A stretch of 64,000 bases of DNA from Bacteroidales bacterium (GCA_016709025.1 JADJEQ010000024.1:31713-95712), one strand, 5' to 3'; positions 36,467-46,620 are shown, numbered from the stretch's first letter. Program-made: numbers and translations. Notes: generated by a model from the letters alone, not told the origin.

Positions 36467-37011
36467 TTTTTCTCCTTTTTTGGTTTGAGGCTGCAAAGAA
36501 ACAAATTATTCAAATACCAAACAAAAAAAAGAACTGACTGAGGATTTTTTCAATTTGTAAATTGCAGGTTAACAATTATATGTAATTATTCTATTGTTTG
36601 ACATATAACGTGATCAGATCATTTAAGAAGCTGAAAAACAATAAGATATAGCACGTATTTTCAAATGCATTAAAATTGGCTTAAAATTACAGGAGCGGGT
36701 TTCTCGGGCCTTTCACAGAATACATGAAATGGGGGTGAATATAGCTGCTGCTGCATTGGTATCAGGAGATTTATTCATCAGGTAGAAACCCCGGAAACAA
36801 AGCCTGAAATAAGTTTAAACACATATTGACAAACCCGGCTTCATATCGTACCTTCCCTTCATATCACTGCATCCTGCCATCGGAAATTAAACGCTTGAAT
36901 GCCAACGAAATAAATATGTCAGACTACTTCTTTCCTACAAATTTTCCACAATTTTCAGGGTACATTATATTGTTGAATTCATTTGCTGCTTAAGGGCTTA
37001 AGACTAATTTT
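36467..37011. other. Intergenic region between acpP and the 37012 gene
   Basis: No gene was recognised. It must hold the acpP promoter and the leader of the zinc-ribbon locus, but I could not pick a good TAnnTTTG/TTTG pair for either. Composition is AT-rich and ordinary. Confidence 0.4.
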
Positions 37012-37218
37012 ATGACAGAACCAATACAAATTCAGGCACAAGGCCAGCCTGTCGCTAAAAAAAAGAAACGGGGTTGTTGTTTCGGCTGCCTCATGATTAT
37101 CCTGGTTTTGATTGCACTGCTTCTGGGGACAATCGGTTACTTCTGGTACAGAAGTATCCCCCAAAAATCCGCAGTTGAAAAAGAATACAAAACCATTCCT
37201 GATTATTTCGAAAACTGA
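37012..37218 (+). CDS. Small single-span membrane protein, Cys-rich juxtamembrane
   Basis: 68 aa: a Gln-rich soluble N-terminus, a basic KKKKRG stretch, a CCFGC cluster at the membrane face, one transmembrane helix (about 26-46) and a short outer tail (SIPQKSAVEKEYKTIPDYFEN). Family unknown. Its stop is five bases before the next start, so it is probably the first gene of the zinc-ribbon locus. The cytoplasmic Cys cluster is reminiscent of, but not the same as, the ribbons next door. Confidence 0.65.
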   Translation: MTEPIQIQAQGQPVAKKKKRGCCFGCLMIILVLIALLLGTIGYFWYRSIPQKSAVEKEYKTIPDYFEN

Positions 37219-37223
37219 CCCGT

Positions 37224-40200
37224 ATGAAAAGGTATTTTTTTGCGATAGCTGTCCTGATATTTACCAGTGGAATTTTTGCCCAGGAGCCTTTTAAATTAAA
37301 TGTGCAGCCCGGCAAACCTGTGATGCCAGGTGATGGTCTTGATTACACCACTATTGTCATCACTGCCCGGAATGCCGACGGTGAAATCCTGACCAATAAG
37401 TCAGGCAAGGTAAAGGTGGGAATAAGCTCAGGCATAATTGATGAAACCGAAGTTACCATGGATGAAGGCATTGCGCTGGTAAAATTTACCGCTCCTATGT
37501 TCGGCACGCCGATTAAGTCTTCGCAACGTATGGTTTATTTCATGTTTAAATTCATGCAAAAGTTTATCGGGAGGTCGGCAGGTTCGACCAATTACCAGGC
37601 AAACCAGAAACTGGCCACCGACATTGCCCTTGAAACCATGAAGGAAGGACTTAATCCCATTGCCCTGATACCCCAAAAAGATGGCGACAATTTCGTCTAC
37701 ATTGTCTGCGAACTGGATGGGGTTAAGGGGAAAGCAAAAATTGAAATATCAAAAGAGAGTGATAGCCCTAACGGGAACATCATACCCGGCCTGTATTACG
37801 GACGAGACATTACCGGCCAGAGTGACTGGTTTTTAGACATCAGCAGCGGTGGACAGGGTATTTTCGGTGAAGCAAACGGCAGTGAGCAAAATGCCAACAC
37901 CATTCTGTTCACTACTGAGAATTTTACGGAGTTTAACGATGCCATGGGCAAAATGGCAGGTATGACGGGCTTTATGAAAGCTTACCTGGGCCCGCCTGAA
38001 AGCGAAACCAGCTATGTTGAAAACTATAACATCCGCGAAATGGGAATGCCATCGGCTTATATGCCGATGCCCAAAAACGGGGTTTTCGTTTACATTCCGC
38101 CCATCCTGTTTGAATACGCCGGCCGTAAAACCAATGAAGTGCCCGGGAGAACCGCCACTGATGATTCAGAAGAACTCAAATTTGAAAAAACCGGCATTAT
38201 ACTTTCCCAGGATAAAGTAGTCGGAGATGGCAGAAGCCGGACCAAAGCAGTGTTTCACTACGAAGATGAGAATGGGTTGCCGGTTGCCGGGAAAACCATT
38301 TCATGGGATATTCCAAAGGAATTAAAAGTAATTTCATCACAAACTGTTACTGACGCAAACGGAAATGCAGAAGCTGTTCTTGAAGTCCCGGTTATTAAGG
38401 CAACAGAAGTGACCGGTCGGGAAAATTCCGGAGGTCAAATGGAAAATTACAGTTTATTTTTTCTGAAAGTCAGCTACACTTCGTCCAAAAATAAAGCAGA
38501 ATCTACCCAGACCACCCTTTGTGTATATAAAACACTGGAACAGGATTTATACATTCTGAAACCCGGTATGGAAACTGCCCCTTACAAAGTGTTGCTCCCG
38601 AGGCTTGAATACTATAATCTTGAAAGCAGCATTTATGCTCTTTTACCGGAAAACTTCCTGACGGTTCCCAATAAAAAAACCTTGGTGAACGACGCGGTGG
38701 TCTTTCTGGGTTCCACAAACTTTGACAAGGCTGAATTTCAGAAATTGTACGATTTGTATTTTAAAAAAGACAGAAAGCTGTTTATGATGCTGCTGGAAAA
38801 TGAAAAGGGTGGGTTCTCTGCACTTACGGATGCCAATGGGAAATTTAAACTGATCGTGAGGGATTTTGAGGGCAAAAAGCGGTTGTTCATGGGCGAATAC
38901 GACAGGAAAATGACCATTGAACCCCTTCAGGCCAAAATAGCAGATCTAACCGGCCGCAGAACAGGCGCTCTTACTGAAGTACTGGGACTGCTTTCTGCAG
39001 GCGCTGATGCATCGGGCAATACACCATCAGACGACGGTAGCTTTACAGGAATGGCTTTAAACAATTTAAATTATAAGGAGCAGGTGCTGACCCAATTGCT
39101 CAAAATGGAAAATGTTTTATGCTCAGGCAGCCACACAGATGCCATGTATGTTGAAGAGAAGCTTCATATTATCGGAATGCTGATGACCAATGCGAAAGGG
39201 ACGGCCCGTTTTATGAACGATACAGGGAAGGAGATCATTGAAAACGGATGGTCATTGCTTGGGATGGCCTGGGAAGCAGCCAATGAACAATTCAAGATCA
39301 CCGAAACACTTGGCAAAAAGATCGGGATGGATAAAGTGAGTGATTCACTGGCTAAAATAGGCATGAAGATAGACCTGGGCATCTGGAGCAAACTCACGGG
39401 TACCGACCGAAAAACAGGGACCAAACGCATCATCATGGATTTCATCCGTAAAAATGTGCTGGCATCAGATGCTCCCAATAAGCTAAAAGCATCGGCAGCG
39501 TATTACCGGATGATGGGACAGGCAGCCGACGCTGTTTCAGGCTCAATCTGGGAATCGCTGACCGAAGGTATTTCAGATGCGATTTCAGAAGCCAACCCGG
39601 TCCCCGATATGGTGGTTGAAGCGTTAAGGCGCAGGTTTTATGCCGGATTGCGAGCCGAAGTCGATAAGTTTCTTGCACAGCCGCCTGAAAAAGTCCACGC
39701 GATCTACCCTCAGCTGAAAATCGCCCTGCGCGACCGTTCAACCGAAATCAGGTCCTATTACCAGGACATCGCGGCTTCGCGTTTTAATATGGAAATGTAT
39801 AAAGCCGACTGGGATTTGTTCAGGGATGTTGTAATAAAAGGGGGGATTATCATTTACGATGTAAAAACGCTGAACTGGGCTAAAGTAAAAGACCACCTGG
39901 ATAAGCTTGACAAATTCAATAAGATTACCGATGCTGCCTATACAGCAACCAGGTTTGGCCAGGAGTTGTGGCGATACAAAAACCTCTGGTGCGAAGCCCG
40001 TGGTGCATTTGATTTTGCAAACCGCAGTGTAGATCAGGGCGTTTTGGTTACTTACCTGAATGAACCCGATGTTGAATTCACACTGTTTGAAAAGGCATAT
40101 GCAGGCACTGTAGCAGCTGCCGTTCCTGTTCCGGGATTGAGCAGTTTGGCCGGCCTTGATTTTTCACTCAAAGGCGGACAGCTTCCCGTCGGGAATATCA

Positions 40201-40850
40201 ATAAAGCAGTTGAGGCAGAAAAGGCTTACCAGGCATGGTTGCTGGCCGGAAATCAGAAAATGATTCTCCTGGAGGGCTTTCAACCTCAGGTTGCAGGGGC
40301 TTTTTACAAAGCTGCCAATGAATACGAAAATGAACTGGCCTTGCTGGTGGTGAGCGCCCTGGCTTATGCGCAGGAGAAAACACCCGCCTCTCGTCAGGCA
40401 TATGAAACTGCTGCCCGGAATCTGAAGACCGGTGCAGCTGCTTTAGTGGAATCAACAGGCAAAGCACAGGCTGAGATTGGGAGTCTTCCTGATAAACTAA
40501 CGGTTCCGGTAGAAGCCATTGAAACTGAATCTTCCGGTTTAAAGCCCTGGCAAAACCCGCTGTATCAAAAAATTGCAGCCGGGGCCGGGGTTCTTCTAAT
40601 CATTGTGGTCGTTTCTATTATTCTGATCAGCCGGAAGCGCAGAAAAAAGGTGACCGTTCCTGGTACTTTTATTCAGCCTGCTTCCAAACCCGTCTTTCAG
40701 GCGCCACCGGCCCCGCCGGCCACAGATGCTCCCAAACCAAAGCAACCACCGGTAATTCAGGAGCCACCCAGCCTTAAATTCTGCCCGAAATGTGGCAATC
40801 AGTTGAAGCCGGGAGCTAAATTTTGTGGTAAGTGCGGCAATCACCTATAG
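37224..40850 (+). CDS. Large secreted/membrane protein with C-terminal zinc ribbon
   Basis: 1208 aa. Signal peptide (1-19), an Ig-like domain (about 25-110), a second invasin/Big-type Ig domain (about 330-440, VFHYEDENGLPVAGKTISWDI), then about 650 residues of mainly helical sequence I do not recognise. A transmembrane helix spans about 1117-1136, followed by RKRRKK, a Pro-rich linker and a terminal zinc ribbon CPKCGNQLKPGAKFCGKCG (1187-1205). The topology is therefore type I: a large domain outside the inner membrane and the ribbon in the cytoplasm. It is the first of six proteins here with this ribbon. No enzymatic motif is visible. Confidence 0.85.
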   Translation: MKRYFFAIAVLIFTSGIFAQEPFKLNVQPGKPVMPGDGLDYTTIVITARNADGEILTNKSGKVKVGISSGIIDETEVTMDEGIALVKFTAPMFGTPIKSSQRMVYFMFKFMQKFIGRSAGSTNYQANQKLATDIALETMKEGLNPIALIPQKDGDNFVYIVCELDGVKGKAKIEISKESDSPNGNIIPGLYYGRDITGQSDWFLDISSGGQGIFGEANGSEQNANTILFTTENFTEFNDAMGKMAGMTGFMKAYLGPPESETSYVENYNIREMGMPSAYMPMPKNGVFVYIPPILFEYAGRKTNEVPGRTATDDSEELKFEKTGIILSQDKVVGDGRSRTKAVFHYEDENGLPVAGKTISWDIPKELKVISSQTVTDANGNAEAVLEVPVIKATEVTGRENSGGQMENYSLFFLKVSYTSSKNKAESTQTTLCVYKTLEQDLYILKPGMETAPYKVLLPRLEYYNLESSIYALLPENFLTVPNKKTLVNDAVVFLGSTNFDKAEFQKLYDLYFKKDRKLFMMLLENEKGGFSALTDANGKFKLIVRDFEGKKRLFMGEYDRKMTIEPLQAKIADLTGRRTGALTEVLGLLSAGADASGNTPSDDGSFTGMALNNLNYKEQVLTQLLKMENVLCSGSHTDAMYVEEKLHIIGMLMTNAKGTARFMNDTGKEIIENGWSLLGMAWEAANEQFKITETLGKKIGMDKVSDSLAKIGMKIDLGIWSKLTGTDRKTGTKRIIMDFIRKNVLASDAPNKLKASAAYYRMMGQAADAVSGSIWESLTEGISDAISEANPVPDMVVEALRRRFYAGLRAEVDKFLAQPPEKVHAIYPQLKIALRDRSTEIRSYYQDIAASRFNMEMYKADWDLFRDVVIKGGIIIYDVKTLNWAKVKDHLDKLDKFNKITDAAYTATRFGQELWRYKNLWCEARGAFDFANRSVDQGVLVTYLNEPDVEFTLFEKAYAGTVAAAVPVPGLSSLAGLDFSLKGGQLPVGNINKAVEAEKAYQAWLLAGNQKMILLEGFQPQVAGAFYKAANEYENELALLVVSALAYAQEKTPASRQAYETAARNLKTGAAALVESTGKAQAEIGSLPDKLTVPVEAIETESSGLKPWQNPLYQKIAAGAGVLLIIVVVSIILISRKRRKKVTVPGTFIQPASKPVFQAPPAPPATDAPKPKQPPVIQEPPSLKFCPKCGNQLKPGAKFCGKCGNHL

Positions 40851-40875
40851 AAATTATACGATAACAAAGTAAGAA

Positions 40876-40944
40876 ATGAGCCATTGCATCCAATGTGGGA
40901 ATCCATTAAAACCCAATGCAAAATTTTGCGGTAAATGCGGGTAA
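40876..40944 (+). pseudogene. Zinc-ribbon N-terminus cut off from the hydrolase gene
   Basis: Reads MSHCIQCGNPLKPNAKFCGKCG then stops. It is too short to be a protein on its own. The next bases, GTAAGCAAATGCGG (40941-40954), look like an inserted 14-base unit: without them the frame runs CGKCGETIN straight into the 40935..44024 protein, giving one 1044-aa gene. AAATGCGG occurs on both sides, as expected for a small duplication. Confidence 0.75.
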
Positions 40945-43900
40945 GCAAATGCGGTGAAACCATAAATTCAGAAGTACCGCAGGTTCCACAGCCTGTAATT
41001 ACCGGTGAAACCTGCAAATCCTGCGGAACAGCAATCGCTCCCGGCATGAAGTTTTGTACTGTCTGCGGGGCTTCTGTGAACCCGCCTGCACCAAAAATTC
41101 CTCAACCGGCAATTTCGCAGCCACCTGTTTCAGCCAGGCCGATCTCAGGTCCACTGGGAGCAGTTCCATCGGTTAAAAGGAGCAGGAAAAAGATCTGGAT
41201 TATTTCCATTTTGCTGGTTGTGCTGCTTGCCGGTATATCTGCCGCTGCCTGGTTTTACCTGGGAGAAGCCAACATTGAAAGCAATGAAGAGGAAATCATC
41301 AGGCCTGAATACGCTGCTCACGCAGTAGTGAACGGAACAACCACTGAAGAAAAAAAGGAAATCAATGTCAGTGCCGGGAACGATGCATCCATCGTGCTTT
41401 CAGACAGCTGCAGCGTATTAATCCCTGGGTTAAAGGGCGATGCCAGAGTCGTATTAAAAAAAGAAACAAATACGATTCAGTTAGGCTTACCCGGCATTGA
41501 AACCAGCGGTTATATGGTTTCGCTTACTGTTCAGTTGAGCGACAGCAATACAACTCCAAAACCAATCATTACCATTCCTCAGTCGCAGGTGGGCGATATT
41601 AATCCGGCGACGGTCAATATTGTCAGGATAAGCGATGTTTTCGGTCCGGATGGGCAGGTGGTCAACAAAAAGGTGCTCTTCCTGCCGGTAACCCGTGATA
41701 AAGCAGGCAATTATGTAGCCCTGGATTATATGTTTCCATATACAGCCCCTTCGCCCGGATCAGGCACCGCAGCTACCGCGGGTGTGTTTTCCGGCCTGGG
41801 ACAAATGCTGTTTAAGCAGGCCAGGGCGCAGGACGGAAAATACCACGAGGATTTCGGTCGTATTGCCAATGTGGTGTATTCCATTATCACATTTCAGGGA
41901 GAACTCAACTGGGCCAAGAACCCGAGGCTTGTTCATATGACTCCGGCCAGAAACAGTTCCCATTTCAGACGGCCTTCTACGGAACCGGAAAGAATAAAAC
42001 GAACCAAACCTGTTGTGAATGTCATTGTGTTGGTGCACGGCCACAATGAAGAAGAACAGACAGGATTTGTGGAATCATCAACAAAAGACGTATGGGAATT
42101 CGAATATAAAAGGGATTTGTGGGATTATATCTACAAATACTATCTCGATAAAAAGGATAAGAGTGTAGCTGCGGATAAGAACAAGGAAGACGATTGTACC
42201 CTGTTTTACGAGTTTATTTACCCAAGCTACCGGCCAATATATACCCCTGTCCCCGATGGTAAAAGCAATATATTGCCCCACCGTACCCTTGGTGAGGATC
42301 TGGGTGAAGCCATCAACAAAGAATTACTTGAGAAGAACCCCCAGGTGGCTCAAATGATAAAAAACAACATTCCTTTTAATATTTACATTGTCAGCCATTC
42401 AATGGGTGGGCTGGTCAGCAGGGCCGGATTGCGGTTTCTCGATCAGCGACTCGAAAAGAATTTCAGGCAGTTGATTACGTGGGGATCGCCGCACCAGGGA
42501 AGCCCTCTTACTACCCTGAGGTATATCATGTCGGCAGGCTTTGATGTTTCAGTCGATGGATATGCTTACCGCCCGGATATGTATGGCAACGGGATGGGTT
42601 GGCTGGCCAACTGGGCAGTGATAGACGCTCCGGGCTCCAGGGATCTCCGCTGGACCAACGGATCTGCAGGGGTTGAAAAGTTTTTCAAATACGACAGATT
42701 CTTTAAGGAAAACAGTGTGGAAAAATTTGAGGGTAAAGAATGGGATCTTCGCACCGGTTCTATGTTCTACAATGATAACCTGAAGATATTTAATGACAGG
42801 GAAACCTTTTCCGGCCGGTTTACCTTTTTTACCGGTAATACAGGTAAAATAGCTGAGGCTCACAAAGGAAACTATCCGTTTTCGAGGGCATATTACCTGG
42901 TTAAAGCAAAATTTGTACATGGTGATATTGCAATCGGGGCCTATTTTCTGAGGTTACTGGCCGATGGTGATAAAATGACGGCGAACGACGGAGCCAGCCC
43001 TGTTTACAGCCAGGGTGGATTTGGATTGTTTCCCCAGCCGAAAACAGTGGACATGGGCGATATAAACCACGAAGAATTCTATGGGAGCAGGGGATACGAA
43101 ACCGCTGAGAAAACTTTTGAGATCATAAAAAATACAGCAAAATGCGATTGCCCCTTTGTCGCTGATTATAAAATGGATAAAAACAGCATCACAGCAAAAC
43201 TGGTTATCCCGTCCAACCCGGATCCGGGTAAACAGATTAAAAAAATTGAAGCAATCCTTACCAATATAAAAACAGAAGAGGTAATTGAAACTTCAACTGA
43301 TTTTAACTTTAAAGATCCGAAAGGGGTATTTACAGGAACAATGTCTGCCGCGACAAATGAAAGCGAAACCGATCTTGAATTGCTACTGAAGTTAACAAAT
43401 AAGGAAGGGAGCGTGGTGGAATTCAGAACCGCCCCCAATTCGACGAAATTTAAAACAGATTTCAAATATGCTTCTGTAAAAGTTGACAAACTCCATGGTA
43501 CAATCAAAAGATTTAATCCGTATGATTCAAAATGGCTTGTAAGTGAAACAAACAATGTGGGTGTATCATTATTGGATCAACAATTTGTAATGGTAATGTT
43601 TACATATCAAATGAAATTGGAATCTCTTGCGTGGCAGGGAAACAAATTCGAACTTGAACAGGTAATGATCGCTCATTCTCAATCTTTTAAATATATCTAC
43701 ACCTATAATGTGAGTGGTGTTGTAAATACCAGTTACCCGTATTCAGTTTCAGGAGTATTTAAGTTGGTCAGGCAGACAGCTGATAGTAAAGACGGGAATA
43801 CAGATAAAGAAGAACGAAGTATTTCTTTTAAAAATGTTCCGTTTACAAGTGATAACGGAGAGGTGGTAGTTTTCTCTATAGAAGCCCAAAACAACGCAAT

Positions 43901-44024
43901 CAGGAATTACATCCTGGATAACAAAATAATTTTTGAAGGTATAGCCCCAGGAGGACTTGAAACAATTGACTGGTCGAAAGGGGGTAAAATCACCATTGAG
44001 ATGAGCAGATCAGCGTTGAAATAA
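40935..44024 (+). CDS. Membrane-anchored alpha/beta hydrolase with zinc ribbon
   Basis: 1029 aa as read from ATG 40935; the ancestral start was probably ATG 40876 (see the neighbouring entry). An intact ribbon C27-x2-C30-x10-C41-x2-C44 is followed by a Pro-rich linker, a basic patch (KRSRKK) and a transmembrane helix (87-108). Outside the membrane comes a beta-rich domain (about 125-260), then an alpha/beta hydrolase of the PGAP1/lipase type. The hydrolase has oxyanion motif VHGHN (367-371) and nucleophile elbow VSHSMGGLVS (S489). SHSMGG has Ser in place of the usual first Gly of GxSxG. A further beta domain ends the chain. It probably hydrolyses a lipid or ester in the periplasm. Confidence 0.85.
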   Translation: MRVSKCGETINSEVPQVPQPVITGETCKSCGTAIAPGMKFCTVCGASVNPPAPKIPQPAISQPPVSARPISGPLGAVPSVKRSRKKIWIISILLVVLLAGISAAAWFYLGEANIESNEEEIIRPEYAAHAVVNGTTTEEKKEINVSAGNDASIVLSDSCSVLIPGLKGDARVVLKKETNTIQLGLPGIETSGYMVSLTVQLSDSNTTPKPIITIPQSQVGDINPATVNIVRISDVFGPDGQVVNKKVLFLPVTRDKAGNYVALDYMFPYTAPSPGSGTAATAGVFSGLGQMLFKQARAQDGKYHEDFGRIANVVYSIITFQGELNWAKNPRLVHMTPARNSSHFRRPSTEPERIKRTKPVVNVIVLVHGHNEEEQTGFVESSTKDVWEFEYKRDLWDYIYKYYLDKKDKSVAADKNKEDDCTLFYEFIYPSYRPIYTPVPDGKSNILPHRTLGEDLGEAINKELLEKNPQVAQMIKNNIPFNIYIVSHSMGGLVSRAGLRFLDQRLEKNFRQLITWGSPHQGSPLTTLRYIMSAGFDVSVDGYAYRPDMYGNGMGWLANWAVIDAPGSRDLRWTNGSAGVEKFFKYDRFFKENSVEKFEGKEWDLRTGSMFYNDNLKIFNDRETFSGRFTFFTGNTGKIAEAHKGNYPFSRAYYLVKAKFVHGDIAIGAYFLRLLADGDKMTANDGASPVYSQGGFGLFPQPKTVDMGDINHEEFYGSRGYETAEKTFEIIKNTAKCDCPFVADYKMDKNSITAKLVIPSNPDPGKQIKKIEAILTNIKTEEVIETSTDFNFKDPKGVFTGTMSAATNESETDLELLLKLTNKEGSVVEFRTAPNSTKFKTDFKYASVKVDKLHGTIKRFNPYDSKWLVSETNNVGVSLLDQQFVMVMFTYQMKLESLAWQGNKFELEQVMIAHSQSFKYIYTYNVSGVVNTSYPYSVSGVFKLVRQTADSKDGNTDKEERSISFKNVPFTSDNGEVVVFSIEAQNNAIRNYILDNKIIFEGIAPGGLETIDWSKGGKITIEMSRSALK

Positions 44025-44268
44025 GAGAATTAAATTATCTTCGGGGATATAAAGACCGTTTGATTTTATTTACTCTATTATTTGATGGGGTTAAAATAAG
44101 CAGTCAAATTGGTTATTTGATCAGGGGGTGGCTTTAATACCTCAGTTCAGATGAAAAGGAGTATTCTTTTGGAGAAAACAACTGATTGTTTTGGGATTTA
44201 TTTCCTTCGTCATAAATTTACCAATGTTTCCAAATCAAATAACTAACCACACATTAAAATCTGCTACC

Positions 44269-44922
44269 ATGAAAAAGCTCTTTATCCTGATGCTTGGCAT
44301 TTCGATGGGATTGTTATCCATTTCATGTGAAAAACTTTTAGACAAAGATGATCCGGATGAGTTAAAAGGAGACCAATCTCCGATGGGAGAAGTTGGCGCC
44401 ACCGTATCATCAAGCTCGGTCGAAATCGCCGGTGTCAGCAACTTTACAGCAGTTGTGGCCGAACTGGATGGAGGCGTTTCCTCCTATACTGCTTCGGCTA
44501 AGGTTACCAATACTTTGCTGAAAAATATGGTAGCCAATTTCCCGGGTGTAACCATCAACGGTGACGATGTGACGATCACCGGTATGAAAGTGCAGCAAAC
44601 CAAGGAGGGAATTAAAAGTCTTACAGGTCCCGGGGCCGGCGTTTTGGTCAAATACGATTCAAAAGTAGGTGACACTTACCCGATTGGTGATACCGGAAAG
44701 GAGAGAAAGGTGGTCAGTAAAACCGGGGTTGATGACTATCCTTATGGGATTTTCCTGATTAAGACCATTCAGGTTGAAATGGAACCCCTTGATATGAAAG
44801 GGGGAGGTGTTGCAAAATATACCTACATCGCAAACCACAGATTTGGTTTGGTTGGGGTTAAAGTTGACTTCGATGATGCTACCAGTGTGACATTCCCGGT
44901 ATATTCAAGTTCGGAAAATTAA
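44269..44922 (+). CDS. Lipoprotein
   Basis: 217 aa from ATG 44269; the in-frame upstream codons lack a signal. The signal peptide MKKLFILMLGISMGLLSISC ends in a lipobox at Cys20. The mature part has an acidic linker and a Val/Thr/Gly-rich beta domain with no catalytic motif. I do not recognise the family. It follows the hydrolase on the same strand after 244 bases and may be its own unit. A TIR-type repeat starts two bases after its stop. Confidence 0.8.
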   Translation: MKKLFILMLGISMGLLSISCEKLLDKDDPDELKGDQSPMGEVGATVSSSSVEIAGVSNFTAVVAELDGGVSSYTASAKVTNTLLKNMVANFPGVTINGDDVTITGMKVQQTKEGIKSLTGPGAGVLVKYDSKVGDTYPIGDTGKERKVVSKTGVDDYPYGIFLIKTIQVEMEPLDMKGGGVAKYTYIANHRFGLVGVKVDFDDATSVTFPVYSSSEN

Positions 44923-44924
44923 TT

Positions 44925-45069
44925 TTGAGCCTGCTCCGAAAAGTAGGAAATTCAATGATTTTCATCTGTTTGACCCCTAACCCCAAAGGGGAACATCTGA
45001 AAATCATTGAATTGGGAAACACCCCCTTTGAGGAATAGGTGGTCAAAGGACTTTTCAGAGCGGGCTCAA
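44925..45069. repeat. TIR-bounded repeat element, copy 1
   Basis: 145 bp bounded by inverted repeats TTGAGCCTGCTCCGAAAAGT (44925-44944) and its 18/20 reverse complement (45050-45069). Inside is a second perfect inverted repeat of 16 bp (44949-44964 with 44998-45013), so the whole can fold into one long hairpin. It encodes nothing and resembles a MITE. Two further copies lie at 48278-48468 and 52070-52235. Confidence 0.75.
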
Positions 45070-45127
45070 TTTTTATTGTCTGAACAAGTCATTCAGGCCA
45101 AATCAACATTCCTGATTTTAATATTAA

Positions 45128-45610
45128 ATGAACAATCTGTTGTTATCCTTTCGCTGGAAGCTTGTTGGCATCCTTTTGGCCATCATTGGAATAGTCCTTT
45201 CAATTGCATACTTCTGGTTCGATTTCAGGTTTAAAATACCTGTGTTTGCGGTTTATTCCGCATTCCTGGAAACAAAAATGCTTGTAGTATTCAGGACAAA
45301 TTTTGCCGACGAGTTGATTATGCTGTTGCTCATTTCCGGGCCGGGCCTGATTATTTTTTCAAAAGAGAAAAATGAAGCTGAGGGACTTGATCAATTCCGG
45401 CTCATTGCTTTTGCAAAGGCATTGATTGCCAACATTGTTTTACTTTTGTTCTCGGTGTTGTTTATATACGGAAGTGGGTTTATGGCAATACTGGTGATTA
45501 ACATACTCTCATTTTTCGTATTCTACCTTATCTTCTTTTATGCTAAAATCCTCACCGGGAGACGAAATAGAAGCCACATTGACATTCCGGGAGGGAATAC
45601 GCAGCCTTAA
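45128..45610 (+). CDS. Four-helix membrane protein
   Basis: 160 aa with four predicted transmembrane helices (about 10-28, 60-78, 94-114, 117-138) and a basic C-terminal tail (TGRRNRS). The helix 2-3 loop has a polar SKEKNEAEGLDQFR. No family or function is recognised; similar small multi-span proteins are common in Bacteroidetes. It starts soon after the first TIR element. Confidence 0.7.
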   Translation: MNNLLLSFRWKLVGILLAIIGIVLSIAYFWFDFRFKIPVFAVYSAFLETKMLVVFRTNFADELIMLLLISGPGLIIFSKEKNEAEGLDQFRLIAFAKALIANIVLLLFSVLFIYGSGFMAILVINILSFFVFYLIFFYAKILTGRRNRSHIDIPGGNTQP

Positions 45611-45750
45611 TTACACGGCAATTGAAATACTGTTATAATTTTATTTTAGGATTTCCTGATTTAATAGTTATAACAATTTCAAAATTAGATTTTGAATTGT
45701 TTACGCATTAATTTATCTGATATTTAAAGATGTCAGATTAACACCAAACC

Positions 45751-46344
45751 ATGATGAAAATATTTCCAACAATTGAAGCAATGGCTTTTATGGTCATGCT
45801 GTTTTTAGCCTCCTGTAATCCGAAACAACAGCAGAATACCACTGCCGGGAATGAGATTGATACGCTGGCTATTATGCAAAGAGGCGATTCAATTGCCAAT
45901 GCCATGCAGGAAGTTCTGCTGCAGAATGTGATGCATGCCACCAAAAAGGGAGGGCCCGTTTATGCGGTTGCATTTTGCAACGAACGAGCCATGCCCCTCA
46001 CCGATTCTTTATCGGGAGAATACAAATGTAAGATTCAGCGGATTTCGGATAAATACCGCAACCCGGCAAATAAACCGAATGAGAATGATGAGGCTGTTCT
46101 ATTGAAAATGAAGTCTTCAAACCCTGTAAAGCCTTTCCTTGGGAACGAAAATGGCAAAACAATTTATTATAAACCCATCAAAATCGCCATGCCTGCCTGC
46201 CTCAACTGTCATGGTGCCGAAGGCAAAGAGATCGCCATGAAAACTTTTGCAGCCATCAGGCAAAAATACCCCGACGACTTAGCTACCGGGTATAAGGAGG
46301 GCGATTTTCGGGGAATGTGGAAAATTACTTTCAGTGAAAAGTAG
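45751..46344 (+). CDS. DUF3365/Tll0287-like haem lipoprotein
   Basis: 197 aa. A lipoprotein signal ends at LASC (Cys22). The mature domain resembles DUF3365 (Tll0287-like): CNERAMPLTDSL, KYRNPANKPNENDEAVL, and a single haem c motif CLNCHG near residue 150 in the expected place. In related proteins this fold is a PAS-like c-type haem domain, often a gas or redox sensor. As a free lipoprotein it may bind a haem in the periplasm or at the surface. The link to the 12-haem cytochrome at the left is not implied by position. Confidence 0.85.
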   Translation: MMKIFPTIEAMAFMVMLFLASCNPKQQQNTTAGNEIDTLAIMQRGDSIANAMQEVLLQNVMHATKKGGPVYAVAFCNERAMPLTDSLSGEYKCKIQRISDKYRNPANKPNENDEAVLLKMKSSNPVKPFLGNENGKTIYYKPIKIAMPACLNCHGAEGKEIAMKTFAAIRQKYPDDLATGYKEGDFRGMWKITFSEK

Positions 46345-46419
46345 CACATAAAATTTCTAACAAAGAGACTCGTTCGGATCTTGTTATTTTTATTCAGAAG
46401 CCAATAATAGAAATTTCCC

Positions 46420-46620
46420 TCAGATATATCGATACCAGGTAATTCGTGATGGTGATATGGTGTTTGTCCGCGAAGGGCATGAAGTATTTCCCAGGTCCCG
46501 GCAACTTATTGATACAGCCTTTGGCTGCTTGAAAAAAAGCCACCTGAATATAGTGCATTTTCACCGGTCATCACCAAAGACGGGCTGTACCTCTTTCAAC
46601 GATTCTTTAGGCCTGAGAAA
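46420..46620 (-). pseudogene. Decayed fragments of the AIM24-like and four-helix zinc-ribbon genes
   Basis: Read on the minus strand, this gap still shows two gene ends. At about 46618-46507, KNR*KRYSPSLVMTGENALYSGG matches the 48478 protein's RRKRKSPPLVMIGENALYVGG. Directly after it, at about 46500-46425, GPGKYF...HHITITNYLVSIY matches the AIM24-like C-terminus GTGKVL...RYITMTNYLGSIY. Stops interrupt the first part. The two are joined at a point where the intact genes have long separate sequence, so this is a deleted old duplicate. Confidence 0.7.
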
